Source of the DNA: Caulobacterales bacterium
Lineage (GTDB): Bacteria > Pseudomonadota > Alphaproteobacteria > Caulobacterales > Caulobacteraceae
DNA length: 33,785 bases
Reading direction: 5' to 3'
NCBI GenBank assembly: GCA_017302335.1
Contig: JAFLCT010000019.1
Span: 1-33,785, forward strand
A model generated the notes under the pieces. It saw nothing but the letters and a program-made list of their open reading frames with translations, was not told the DNA's origin and did no database searches. How positions within the stretch are numbered: the first letter of the stretch is position 1; each line of letters begins with the position of its first letter. Below are positions 22,770-30,370 of the stretch, piece after piece. The translations under genes were made by a program, and so were the position numbers.

Positions 22770-24619
22770 AACGCCTGTCCGATCGAGACATAGATCTGGA
22801 AATCCGCGTCGCCCGGCCGCCGGTCCAGGGGGAAGGCGACATCGGCGCGGATCGGGCCGAACGGCAGCTTGTAGCGCACGCCGAAACCCGCGCCGTAGCG
22901 CAGGTTGGCGAAGTCCGGGATTTCGTCGAAGCCGACCGAACCGGCGTCGATGAAGCCTACCGCCTGGAAGCCGCGACCCAGGTCTCGGCGCACCTCCAGC
23001 GAGGTTTCGAACAGGCTGGTGCCGCCGCGCGGCGTTTTGTCGGGCAGGCGGGGGGCCACGCCCTGATACTCGTAGCCGCGCACCGAGCCGCCGCCGCCCG
23101 AATAGAACAGTCGATCCGACGGCACGCTCAACTCGCTGGCGCCGACGATGGAGCCGAGACGCAGGCGCGTGGCGATCACGGTTCGGGCGGACGGGTCGAT
23201 CGGGAAATAGGCCGTGCCCTGGGCTTCCGCCTTCAGGTACAGGGCCGTGGCGTCGCCCGCCACGGCGGTGGGCTGGGCCGAGGCGGTGATGCGCCACCCC
23301 GAGGTCGGGTCCAGCGGATCGTTCGACTGGTCCCAAAAGGTCCCCGCGCGACCGGTCAGAACAGCGAGGTTCTGGTCGAAAACCACCGGCAGATTGGTCA
23401 GGGGGTCGAACCGTGTCTGGGTGTAATGACCCGCGTCCAGGCCGACGCCATAGCTGAACCAGGAGGTCTTGCCGATGCGCTGTTGCAGATCGGCGGCCAG
23501 GACCAGGGCGATCCGGCGATAGGCATCGGTGTCTTCGTTCACGGCGGCGGCGGACAGGCGCAGCGTCCGTCCCGCGATCCCCCAGTGCGGCAGGCTGAGA
23601 TCGGCGCCGATGCGACTGTCGACGTCGGCCAGCCGCACCTCCATCCGCAAGGTGTCGGCGCGGCCCAGGCGGTTGTAGCGGGTCTGGATCACATCCACGC
23701 CCGACCCCTCGGCGGTCGAGAAGGTGGCCCCCGCCTCGGTGATGCGCCGCGACCGGTCGGTCAGGGTGACGATGACCGGGCGGAGGCCGTCGGCGTTGGT
23801 GCGCTCGGGCGGGGCCAGGGCCACGCCGACGCCGTCATAGACGCCGGTCTCCAGAAGGCGGCGCTCCAGTTCGGCCACATCGTCGGGATCATAGCGGTCG
23901 CCTTCGGCCCACGGCGCCAGACCGGCGACCCAACGCGGATTGGTCGGTCCCCGCGTCTCGACCAAGACCCCGTCCAGCTTGACCAGCGGCCCGGCCGAGA
24001 CGTTGTAGGTCGGGTTGACGGTGAAGGCCGCATGATCGACCACGACCCGACGCGGCTCGGTCCTGGCGTCGGCGTATCCCTGACGCGTTAGACTGGCGAT
24101 GATGCGTCCTTCTGCGGCGATGACCTCGACGGCGCGGCCCGGATCGCCTGGGGTTATCAGAACCTCAGACGCGGCGATGGCGGCGGCCTCGCCCGAGGGT
24201 TCCGGCGCCAGCCAGTTGATCGTCGGCGAGGTCAGGAGGAAACGGCGGCCGGGCGTGATCTGAATGACGGCGACCGGCTGGGTCTCGCCTTCGACCAGAT
24301 CTTCCAGCTCGGGCTGATAATAGCCCTCGGATCGCAACAGGGCTTCGGCGGCGGCGGCGGCCTCTCTCGCGCGCCGACGGGCTTCGAACCGGTTGGCCGG
24401 GGGGTCGCCGGCGTCGCCGACGGCGCGGATGATCTGCTCGCGCAGACCGCCGTCCAGGTCGCCTCGAATCTGGGCGCGCGGCTCGGCCGCGGCCGACAGG
24501 GCGCAGACCGCCCACAGGCTCAGGGCGGCGATCGATGAGAGCGGCCTGACGGTCAAACGAATCCCTGCGACGACGACGGCGAAGCGGCCGCCTTTTCCAT
24601 GCGGCTGTGGCGCCGACAT
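22766..24619 (-). CDS. tamA: Translocation and assembly module subunit TamA (Omp85 family)
   Basis: The 617-residue outer-membrane beta-barrel protein of the Omp85 superfamily has N-terminal POTRA-like domains (about residues 45-300) and a C-terminal 16-strand-type barrel. The loop 6 motif is GGGGSVRGYEYQGVAPRLPD (VRGY), and the end YVSIGQAF is a typical terminal strand with final Phe. The hydrophobic signal RPLSSIAALSLWAVCALSAAAEP sits about 25 residues in. ATG 24619 is 4 nt behind the lipoprotein stop, suggesting coupling. A TTG at 24556 with AGGGA 5 nt upstream would give a better placed signal peptide and 596 residues. It overlaps tamB by 4 bp. Confidence 0.93.
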   Translation of the reverse strand: MSAPQPHGKGGRFAVVVAGIRLTVRPLSSIAALSLWAVCALSAAAEPRAQIRGDLDGGLREQIIRAVGDAGDPPANRFEARRRAREAAAAAEALLRSEGYYQPELEDLVEGETQPVAVIQITPGRRFLLTSPTINWLAPEPSGEAAAIAASEVLITPGDPGRAVEVIAAEGRIIASLTRQGYADARTEPRRVVVDHAAFTVNPTYNVSAGPLVKLDGVLVETRGPTNPRWVAGLAPWAEGDRYDPDDVAELERRLLETGVYDGVGVALAPPERTNADGLRPVIVTLTDRSRRITEAGATFSTAEGSGVDVIQTRYNRLGRADTLRMEVRLADVDSRIGADLSLPHWGIAGRTLRLSAAAVNEDTDAYRRIALVLAADLQQRIGKTSWFSYGVGLDAGHYTQTRFDPLTNLPVVFDQNLAVLTGRAGTFWDQSNDPLDPTSGWRITASAQPTAVAGDATALYLKAEAQGTAYFPIDPSARTVIATRLRLGSIVGASELSVPSDRLFYSGGGGSVRGYEYQGVAPRLPDKTPRGGTSLFETSLEVRRDLGRGFQAVGFIDAGSVGFDEIPDFANLRYGAGFGVRYKLPFGPIRADVAFPLDRRPGDADFQIYVSIGQAF

Positions 24620-24623
24620 GGCG

Positions 24624-24893
24624 TCAGTAGAACAGAGTTTCGCTTTCCGGTTTCACCGTCTCTTCCGAGGTGCGTTTCTCGGGCGGCAGGGCGGTGTTGT
24701 CGGCGGGGGGCTGGTCCGTGGCGCTGGGGGCCGCGGCCGGTACGGCGGTCTCCTCGGCGGTGGGCGCGACCGGTTCGACCGCGTCCGAGGCGGTCTCGAC
24801 CGTCTCGTCCTGCGGCGACTGGAAATTGTCGCAGGCGGCCAGGCCCAGGGTCAGGCCGAAGGCGGCTGCGGCGGCGATGATCTTGCGGTTCAC
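24624..24893 (-). CDS. Small acidic lipoprotein in the tam operon
   Basis: This encodes 89 residues. Signal MNRKIIAAAAAFGLTLGLAA ends in lipobox L18-A19-A20-C21. The mature part is a low-complexity Ala/Pro/Glu/Thr-rich chain (DNFQSPQDETVETASDAVEP and similar) ending ETLFY, probably disordered. The residue after Cys21 is Asp, which in enterobacteria retains lipoproteins in the inner membrane; whether this holds here is unknown. The start is GTG with GGGGGA 5 nt upstream; a longer in-frame ORF to 24980 lacks support. It is 4 nt ahead of tamA, first gene of a lipoprotein-tamA-tamB operon. No family was recognised. Confidence 0.7.
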   Translation of the reverse strand: MNRKIIAAAAAFGLTLGLAACDNFQSPQDETVETASDAVEPVAPTAEETAVPAAAPSATDQPPADNTALPPEKRTSEETVKPESETLFY

Positions 24894-25030
24894 GGCATTC
24901 CCCCGTCTGTCGTTCGGCCAACGCTCTAACGGCCTGACCGTTCCATACCGGCCCCGTCGCGCCGCGTCATCCGGCTTCAACCAATCCTTTCGATTTGGCC
25001 TTCAGACTAAGGGGCGGAGGATCGCGCGCT

Positions 25031-26791
25031 ATGATGACCAGCACGCCATACGCCATGGTGGCCCAGCTTCGCTTTCGCGAGTTGCCCACACGGCTGGCCC
25101 TAGCGGCCTTCATCGGCCTGGTGGCCTGGATCACGGCGCCGTCGATCTGGCCTTTGGCCTGGTTCGCCGCGGTCGCGGCCGGGCAGAGTCTGGACTGGGT
25201 CGTCTTCCGGCCGTTGCGCCAGGCCCGGGACCGTGAGCCGAGTCGGGCGAGGAAAGTCCTGTGTTGCGCCGCCTCGACCCTGAACGTGGTCATCTATTCC
25301 AGCATCGCCGCCTATCTGTGGTTCCGGGGCGGAGAGCCTGGGCGGGTCTTCGCCATGATCCAGGTGGCCGGAGGGCTGTTGCACGTCAGTTTGCATATGC
25401 ACCACAGCCGGGCCTTGCTGCTGTCGGCCGTGATTCCGCACGGACTCTATTTCCTCGGCCTGCCGGTTCTCAGCGCCGTGCTTTTCCGCGAGCCGGTCCT
25501 GGCCCTGATCGCCGTGGGCGGGTTGATGTACGTGGCCCACCTGGTCGCGGCCGTGCGGCAGAGCGCGAACACCACCCGGGCCTTGCGCGAGGCCGGAAGT
25601 CTGGCCCTGGCCGAGCGACGCAAGGCCGAGGTGGCCAGCGCGGCCAAGTCGGATTTCCTGGCCGTGATCAGCCATGAGATCCGCACGCCCATGAACGCCG
25701 TGATGACGGCCGCCGGCCTGCTGCGCCGGACGCGGCTGGACAGGGCGCAGCGCGATCATGTCGATATGCTGATCGACGCGGGCGATGTGCTGCTGGGCTT
25801 GCTCAACGACGTGCTGGACCTTTCCAAGATCGAAGCCGGCAAGATGCAGTTGGAGACCGCCAAACTGGAGCTGAAGAGCAAGCTGGCGGCCATGGTGCGT
25901 CTGTGGGAAGGCCGGGCGGCCGCCAACGGCGTGCGGATGCGGCTGAGCCTGGCGGCCGACCTGCCGACGACGGTGCGCACCGACCCGCTGCGGTTCCAGC
26001 AGATCGTCTTCAACCTGTTGTCCAACGCCGTGAAATTCACCGCCCAGGGACACATCGCCCTGGACGCCGCCTGGGTCGGCGATCGGCTGGAGATCGCCGT
26101 GACCGATACCGGTTGCGGCATTCCGGCGTCGCGACTGGCGCGGGTCTTCGATGGCTTTGAACAGGCCGAGGCGGGCACGACCCGGCGTTTCGGCGGGACG
26201 GGGCTGGGCCTGACGATCAGTCGCCGTCTGGCCGAAATGATGGGCGGAACCCTGACGGCCGAAAGCGTCGAGGGCGAAGGATCGACCTTTCGCTTCTCCG
26301 TGCCGGCGGCCGCTGTCGGCGAGATCCGACCGGCGATCGCGCCCGCCCTCCAAAGGGCTGACGCCGCCGCCGCTTTCATCTCGGAGCCGGTCGGCCTGGC
26401 CGGACGTTCGATCCTGGCTGCTGACGATCATGAGGTGAACCGCAAGATCCTGCGCCTGTTGCTGGAACCGCACGGCTGCCGCCTGACCCTGGTCGAAAAT
26501 GGCGCGGATGCGGTCGATGCGGCGGCGGTGGAACGGTTCGACGCCATCCTGATGGATATGCAGATGCCGATCATGGACGGGTTGGAGGCGACCCGGCGCA
26601 TTCATGGCCGCGGGGCCAATACCGACACGCCGGTGATCGCCCTGACCGCCAACGCCATGGACGTGCATCGCGCCGCCTGGGACGCGGCGGGGGTCTATGC
26701 CTTCCTGACCAAGCCTATCGACGCCGCTGTTCTGGCCGAGACGCTGGAGACGGCCTGCGCCGAGCGCGCGTCGACGGCGGCCGTCGCCTAA
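25031..26791 (+). CDS. Membrane hybrid sensor histidine kinase with receiver domain
   Basis: The 586-residue protein has an N-terminal region (about residues 20-175) with several hydrophobic segments and no large periplasmic domain, then a short linker. The HisKA domain has phospho-acceptor H215 (KSDFLAVISHEIRTPMNAV). The HATPase_c domain shows the N box (FNLLSNAVKF), G1 (DTGCGIP) and G2 (GGTGLGLTIS). A C-terminal receiver has acidic DD (AADDHEVN), phospho-acceptor D509 (ILMDMQMPIMDG), the LTANAM segment and K561 (FLTKPID). GGAGG sits 10 nt before ATG 25031; the next codon is also ATG. No separate response regulator or Hpt gene is adjacent, so output goes to an unlinked partner. It is convergent with the racemase gene, overlapping 4 bp. 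Confidence 0.93.
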   Translation: MMTSTPYAMVAQLRFRELPTRLALAAFIGLVAWITAPSIWPLAWFAAVAAGQSLDWVVFRPLRQARDREPSRARKVLCCAASTLNVVIYSSIAAYLWFRGGEPGRVFAMIQVAGGLLHVSLHMHHSRALLLSAVIPHGLYFLGLPVLSAVLFREPVLALIAVGGLMYVAHLVAAVRQSANTTRALREAGSLALAERRKAEVASAAKSDFLAVISHEIRTPMNAVMTAAGLLRRTRLDRAQRDHVDMLIDAGDVLLGLLNDVLDLSKIEAGKMQLETAKLELKSKLAAMVRLWEGRAAANGVRMRLSLAADLPTTVRTDPLRFQQIVFNLLSNAVKFTAQGHIALDAAWVGDRLEIAVTDTGCGIPASRLARVFDGFEQAEAGTTRRFGGTGLGLTISRRLAEMMGGTLTAESVEGEGSTFRFSVPAAAVGEIRPAIAPALQRADAAAAFISEPVGLAGRSILAADDHEVNRKILRLLLEPHGCRLTLVENGADAVDAAAVERFDAILMDMQMPIMDGLEATRRIHGRGANTDTPVIALTANAMDVHRAAWDAAGVYAFLTKPIDAAVLAETLETACAERASTAAVA

Positions 26792-27864
26792 GCCCAGCGG
26801 GCCAGGGCCTGATCCAGGGACAAGGCCGGTCGTTCGGCCGTGACCGGGGCGATTTTCCCATCGAAATGCGGCGAGGGTGCGGGTTGAACGACGCCAACCT
26901 CGACATGGGCGCCCCGCGCCCGATTGTGCGGATGCGTCGCCGCCTCGGCGAAGGTCAGAACCGGTGTGACGCAGGCCTCCGTGGCGGCGAAATGGGCGCT
27001 CCAGTCGTCGCGATCGCGCGTGGCGAAGCGGGCCGCGAACCGGTCATGCAGCCCCGGCCAGGCCGCCGGATCGTGCTGGGGCGCCTCGGCCGGATCGATC
27101 TCCAGCCCCGACAGAAGCGCGGCGTAGAAGCGCGGCTCCAGGGCGCCGACGGCCACGAAGCGCCCGTCGCGGCAGGCGTAGCAGCGATAGAAGGGCGCGC
27201 CGCCGTCCAGCAGGTTCGCGCCGCGCCGATCCGACCACAGACCCCGCGCCGCCAGGGCCGGAAACAGGGCCGACAACAATCCGGCGCCGTCGGTCATGGC
27301 GGCGTCGACGACCCGCCCGCGTCCGCTGGTCCGCGCCTCGACCAGCGCCGCCAGGACCCCCACGACCAGCATCATGGCCCCGCCGCCATAGTCGCCGACC
27401 AGATTCAGCGGCGGGCGCGGCGGACGATCCGGCTCGCCCATGGCGTACAGGGCGCCGGTCAGGCCGATGTAGTTGATGTCATGACCGACCTGATGCGCCA
27501 GCGGCCCTGTCTGCCCCCAGCCGGTGACGCGGCCATAGACCAGACGGCCGTTGCGCGCGGCCAGATCGTCGGGTCCCAGGCCCAGCCGCTCCATGACGCC
27601 GGGCCGAAAGCCTTCGATCACCGCATCGGCCAAGGCGGCCAGGCGCAGAACCCGTGCCCGATCCTCTGGCGACTTCAGATCGACGGGAACGGCCGTCCGT
27701 CCGCGATGCAGCACGGCGCCGCCGACATCCTGGAACGCCGCGGCCCCGTCGGTGCGGGTCAGGCGCAGCACCTCGGCGCCCAGATCGGCCAGCATCAGGC
27801 CCGCGAAGGTCACCGGACCCAGGCCGTCGAATTCCAGAATGCGGACGCCGGAAAGGGGAGGCAT
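26788..27864 (-). CDS. Alpha-methylacyl-CoA racemase (CaiB/BaiF family III)
   Basis: The 358-residue family III CoA-transferase fold protein has racemase-type active-site residues: H128 (AHQVGHDINYIGLTGAL) and D158 (LNLVGDYGGGAMML), the acid/base pair of alpha-methylacyl-CoA racemases. The N-terminus PLSGVRILEFDGLGPVTFAG and the segment VIEGFRPGVMERLGLGPDDL are also diagnostic. The expected role is to interconvert (2R)- and (2S)-2-methylacyl-CoA so branched fatty acids can enter beta-oxidation. Other CaiB family members transfer CoA, and substrate cannot be fixed from sequence. The stop TAG overlaps the TAA of the convergent kinase (CTAA, 26788-26791). Confidence 0.92.
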   Translation of the reverse strand: MPPLSGVRILEFDGLGPVTFAGLMLADLGAEVLRLTRTDGAAAFQDVGGAVLHRGRTAVPVDLKSPEDRARVLRLAALADAVIEGFRPGVMERLGLGPDDLAARNGRLVYGRVTGWGQTGPLAHQVGHDINYIGLTGALYAMGEPDRPPRPPLNLVGDYGGGAMMLVVGVLAALVEARTSGRGRVVDAAMTDGAGLLSALFPALAARGLWSDRRGANLLDGGAPFYRCYACRDGRFVAVGALEPRFYAALLSGLEIDPAEAPQHDPAAWPGLHDRFAARFATRDRDDWSAHFAATEACVTPVLTFAEAATHPHNRARGAHVEVGVVQPAPSPHFDGKIAPVTAERPALSLDQALARWA

Positions 27865-27937
27865 GGTCCAGGCTTAACCGGCGCCGGGCGGGGCGTCGAG
27901 CGGTTGACCCCAGACGTCGCCGGTCCATGATCGGGGC

Positions 27938-28381
27938 ATGGATCGTTCCCTGGCCGCCTGCGCCGACGCCTATGCGCGCGCGCACTATTTCGTCACCCTG
28001 CCGGATGGGGCGGATGCGCGGTTGAGGCTGGGCCGGACCTGCGGCCCCCTGGCCGCCGTCATGGCCGCGCGCGCGGCGACGACCGCCTGTTTCCTCACCG
28101 CCTGGAATCCCGAGAGTCGGCCTCGCGGCCTGGCCGAGAATCAGGCGGATCAGGCCCGGTTGAAAGGGCGCATCGAGGCCCTGGGCCTGACCTGGCTGGC
28201 CGCCGAGGGCCGCGACCCGGACGGCGGCTGGGATTCGGAACCCAGCCTGGTCGCCCTGGGGCTGACGTTCGACCAAGCCTGCGCCCTGGGTGACGAATTC
28301 GGCCAGAACGCCGTGCTGTTCGCCGGCGCCGACGCGACAATGCGGCTGGTCTTTTGCCTGTTGGGTCGGTCAGAGACTTGA
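27938..28381 (+). CDS. DUF3293 domain-containing protein
   Basis: This encodes 147 residues. Motifs fit the DUF3293 family as remembered: CFLTAWNPESRPRGLAENQ, GRDPDGGWDSEPSLVALGLT and EFGQNAVLFAG. There is no signal peptide or membrane segment, so it is cytoplasmic. The biochemical function of the family is unknown. The gene is divergent from the racemase gene with a 73-bp gap, and lies 48 bp before tRNA-Lys. The stop codon TGA lies within a TTGACC that could be the -35 of the tRNA promoter, although no good -10 follows. Confidence 0.8.
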   Translation: MDRSLAACADAYARAHYFVTLPDGADARLRLGRTCGPLAAVMAARAATTACFLTAWNPESRPRGLAENQADQARLKGRIEALGLTWLAAEGRDPDGGWDSEPSLVALGLTFDQACALGDEFGQNAVLFAGADATMRLVFCLLGRSET

Positions 28382-28414
28382 CCCGAAACGACGGATGAAA
28401 GAGAAGGCGCCCTC

Positions 28415-28515
28415 GCGCCGCCATGCGATGCGTCCTTAGCTCAGTTGGTTAGAGCATCTGACTTTTAATCAGAGGGTCCTCGGTTCGAGCCCGAGAGGAC
28501 GTACCATGGCGGCGC
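28415..28515. repeat. 11-bp perfect inverted repeat flanking tRNA-Lys
   Basis: GCGCCGCCATG (28415-28425) lies just before the tRNA and its exact reverse complement CATGGCGGCGC (28505-28515) overlaps the last two bases of the encoded CCA. In the primary transcript the 5' leader could pair with the 3' trailer and CCA end, extending the acceptor helix. Confidence 0.75.
28430..28506 (+). tRNA. tRNA-Lys (anticodon TTT)
   Basis: The full cloverleaf can be drawn. The acceptor is GCGTCCT with AGGACGT (first pair G-U), the D arm TTAGCTCAGTTGGTTAGAGC, the anticodon stem TCTGA/TCAGA with loop CTTTTAA giving anticodon TTT, and the T arm CTCGGTTCGAGCCCGAG. The CCA end is encoded (28504-28506). Length is 77 nt. 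It reads AAA and AAG lysine codons. The class I lysyl-tRNA synthetase gene lies about 3 kb downstream. Confidence 0.97.
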
Positions 28516-28550
28516 TTTCCCTTTCCCGCCGCGCGTGTTGAACTCGCTCC

Positions 28551-29105
28551 ATGCGTCGCGTCCTGCCTGTCATTCTGGTCTCCTGTACGGTCCTGTCGGG
28601 CTGCAACGCCGGACGGTCCGTGGCCGAGGGTGCGGGCCAGTTCGGGCGTGGGTTCGAGGCCGCCGCCACGGCGCCGCTGGAGGATCTGAACCTGATGCGG
28701 CGTCAGATCCCCACGGTCCTGCTTCAGGCCGAGGCCAATCCCTACGACCTGCGCAACCTGACCCAGTGCCGCCCCATCGCCGCCGAGATCGCGCGGCTGG
28801 ACGACGCGCTGGGACCGGACCTGGACGAACCGCCCGGTCCCGATGGCCGTTTTCTGAGCGAGCGCGCCGCCGATGCGGCGTCGCGGGCGGCGCTGGACGC
28901 GGTGCGTGATACGACGACCGACTTCATCCCCGGCCGAAGCTGGATTCGACGACTGTCGGGCGCCGACGCGCACAGCCGCCACGTCCAGTCGGCGATCCAG
29001 GCCGGACGGATGCGCCGCGCCTTCCTGAAGGGCGTCGGCATGCAGCGCAACTGCGCCCCGCCCGCGGCGCCGAGCTGGTTTCAGCCGACGCGGACGCGAC
29101 GCTAG
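28551..29105 (+). CDS. Putative lipoprotein of unknown function
   Basis: This encodes 184 residues. The signal [17 protein letters not shown] ends in lipobox L15-S16-G17-C18. The mature protein is Arg/Ala-rich with mostly helical character ([59 protein letters not shown]). There are two further cysteines (TQCRP, QRNCAPP) that might pair. The C-terminus is short and basic (PTRTRR). No family was recognised. It starts 44 bp after the tRNA and may share its transcript. The TAG stop and the tgt stop share CTAG at 29102-29105. Confidence 0.65.
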   Translation: MRRVLPVILVSCTVLSGCNAGRSVAEGAGQFGRGFEAAATAPLEDLNLMRRQIPTVLLQAEANPYDLRNLTQCRPIAAEIARLDDALGPDLDEPPGPDGRFLSERAADAASRAALDAVRDTTTDFIPGRSWIRRLSGADAHSRHVQSAIQAGRMRRAFLKGVGMQRNCAPPAAPSWFQPTRTRR

Positions 29106-30214
29106 TTCGAGACGTGACGCGCGTGGAAGTCTCGGCGGAAGGCGTCGAACCGGCCTTCCGAGATCGCCGCGCGCATCGCCGCCGTCAATGCCTGGAAGAA
29201 GGCGATGTTGTGCCAGGACAACAAGACCTTGCCGAGGATTTCGTCGGCGCGGATCAAGTGATGCAGATAGGCCTTTGAATAGGTTTGCGAGGCCGGGCAG
29301 GGGACCTCGGCGTCCAGCGGGTCCTGATCCTCGGCGAAGCGGGCGTTCTTCAGATTGATCGGGCCGTTCCAGGTCCAGGCCTGGCCGTGGCGGCCGGCGC
29401 GGGTGGGCAGGACGCAGTCGAACATATCGACGCCGCGCCAGACCGCCTCGACCAGATCCACCGGCTTGCCGACCCCCATCAGATAGCGCGGCCGGTCGGT
29501 CGGCAGCATATCGGGGGCGTAGTCCAGCACCTCGCACATGGCCTGGTGCCCCTCGCCGACGGCCAGGCCGCCGATGGCGTAGCCGTCGAAGCCGATCTCA
29601 CGCAGTCGATCCGAGGATTCGCGGCGCAGATTCTCGAACGTCGAACCCTGCTGAATGCCGAACAGGGCCTGGGCGTCGCGGGCGCCGAAGGCGGTCTTGG
29701 AGCGCAAGGCCCAGCGGGCGGACAGCTCCATGCCCTGGCGGGCGCGGCTCTCTTCGGCGGGCCAGGCGACGCATTCGTCCAGTTGCATGACGATGTCCGA
29801 ACCCAGCCGGTCGGCCTGAATCTCGATCGAGCGTTCCGGCGTCAAAACGTGTTTGGAGCCGTCGATATGGCTGGAGAAGGTGACGGCCTCTTCGGTCAGT
29901 TTGGAGATGCCCGACAGGCTCATGACCTGGAAGCCGCCGCTGTCGGTCAGGATGGGCTTGGGCCAACGCATGAATTCATGCAGGCCGCCCAGGCGCTGCA
30001 TTCGCTCGGGACCGGGCCGCAGCATCAGGTGATAGGTGTTGCCCAGAAGGATGTCGGCCCCGGTCTGGGCCACCTGATCCACCGTCAGGGCCTTGACCGT
30101 CGCGGCGGTGCCGACCGGCATGAAGGCCGGGGTGCGGATGTCGCCGCGCGGGGTCTTCAGGACGCCGGTGCGCGCGCGGCCGTCAGTGGCGGAGATGTCG
30201 AAGGGGAACGGCAA
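29102..30214 (-). CDS. tgt: Queuine/preQ1 tRNA-guanine transglycosylase
   Basis: The 370-residue TIM-barrel enzyme exchanges guanine 34 of GUN-anticodon tRNAs for preQ1 in queuosine synthesis. The active site shows D91 ([12 protein letters not shown]) as base and D263 ([14 protein letters not shown]) as nucleophile; GGLAVGEG and [17 protein letters not shown] are conserved. The zinc site CxCxxC...H is not kept: [17 protein letters not shown] holds one cysteine (C306), and only the His of SWHNIAFF fits. The start is set at TTG 30214, giving [17 protein letters not shown], which aligns with E. coli MKFELDTTDGRARRG. ATG 30274 would add 20 residues from tandem repeats. It lies downstream of queA, so it is probably an operon. 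Confidence 0.94.
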   Translation of the reverse strand: MPFPFDISATDGRARTGVLKTPRGDIRTPAFMPVGTAATVKALTVDQVAQTGADILLGNTYHLMLRPGPERMQRLGGLHEFMRWPKPILTDSGGFQVMSLSGISKLTEEAVTFSSHIDGSKHVLTPERSIEIQADRLGSDIVMQLDECVAWPAEESRARQGMELSARWALRSKTAFGARDAQALFGIQQGSTFENLRRESSDRLREIGFDGYAIGGLAVGEGHQAMCEVLDYAPDMLPTDRPRYLMGVGKPVDLVEAVWRGVDMFDCVLPTRAGRHGQAWTWNGPINLKNARFAEDQDPLDAEVPCPASQTYSKAYLHHLIRADEILGKVLLSWHNIAFFQALTAAMRAAISEGRFDAFRRDFHARHVSN

Positions 30215-30267
30215 AATTGCACTCGAAAAAAGAGAGTCCAAAGAAAGAGAGTCCAAAGAGTGCAATT
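30215..30267 (-). repeat. 15-bp tandem duplication inside a 10-bp inverted repeat at the tgt start
   Basis: AATTGCACTC (30215-30224) and its perfect reverse complement GAGTGCAATT (30258-30267) flank two identical 15-bp units AAAGAGAGTCCAAAG (30229-30243 and 30244-30258). On the tgt mRNA the last arm ends immediately before the TTG start and includes the only GAG that could act as Shine-Dalgarno. The stretch is more AT-rich than its surroundings. If ATG 30274 were used it would encode a five-residue repeat ([10 protein letters not shown]). Confidence 0.75.
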
Positions 30268-30370
30268 CGTGCATCCCGGACGGGGCGTTGAGGTGGCGGC
30301 CTGCCGATCATAGTGCAGCAGGGGCGGGCGTCAGGCCTATGGGCGGGAAAACTCGAAATCGGCAGAGGTT

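Noticed and set aside
20355..22793. Long plus-strand open frame (812 codons) opposite tamB
   Set aside because: Same kind of high-GC shadow, rich in Arg/Gly/Gln/Ala without recognisable motifs, against a clear TamB on the minus strand.
18552..24893. An arsenic-resistance operon around arsC
   Set aside because: No arsR, arsB, acr3 or other arsenic gene is adjacent; the neighbours are the ast and tam operons on the other strand.
30215..30370. preQ1 riboswitch between queA and tgt
   Set aside because: The structure is a tandem duplication between inverted arms; the compact H-type pseudoknot and A-rich tail of preQ1 riboswitches are not visible.
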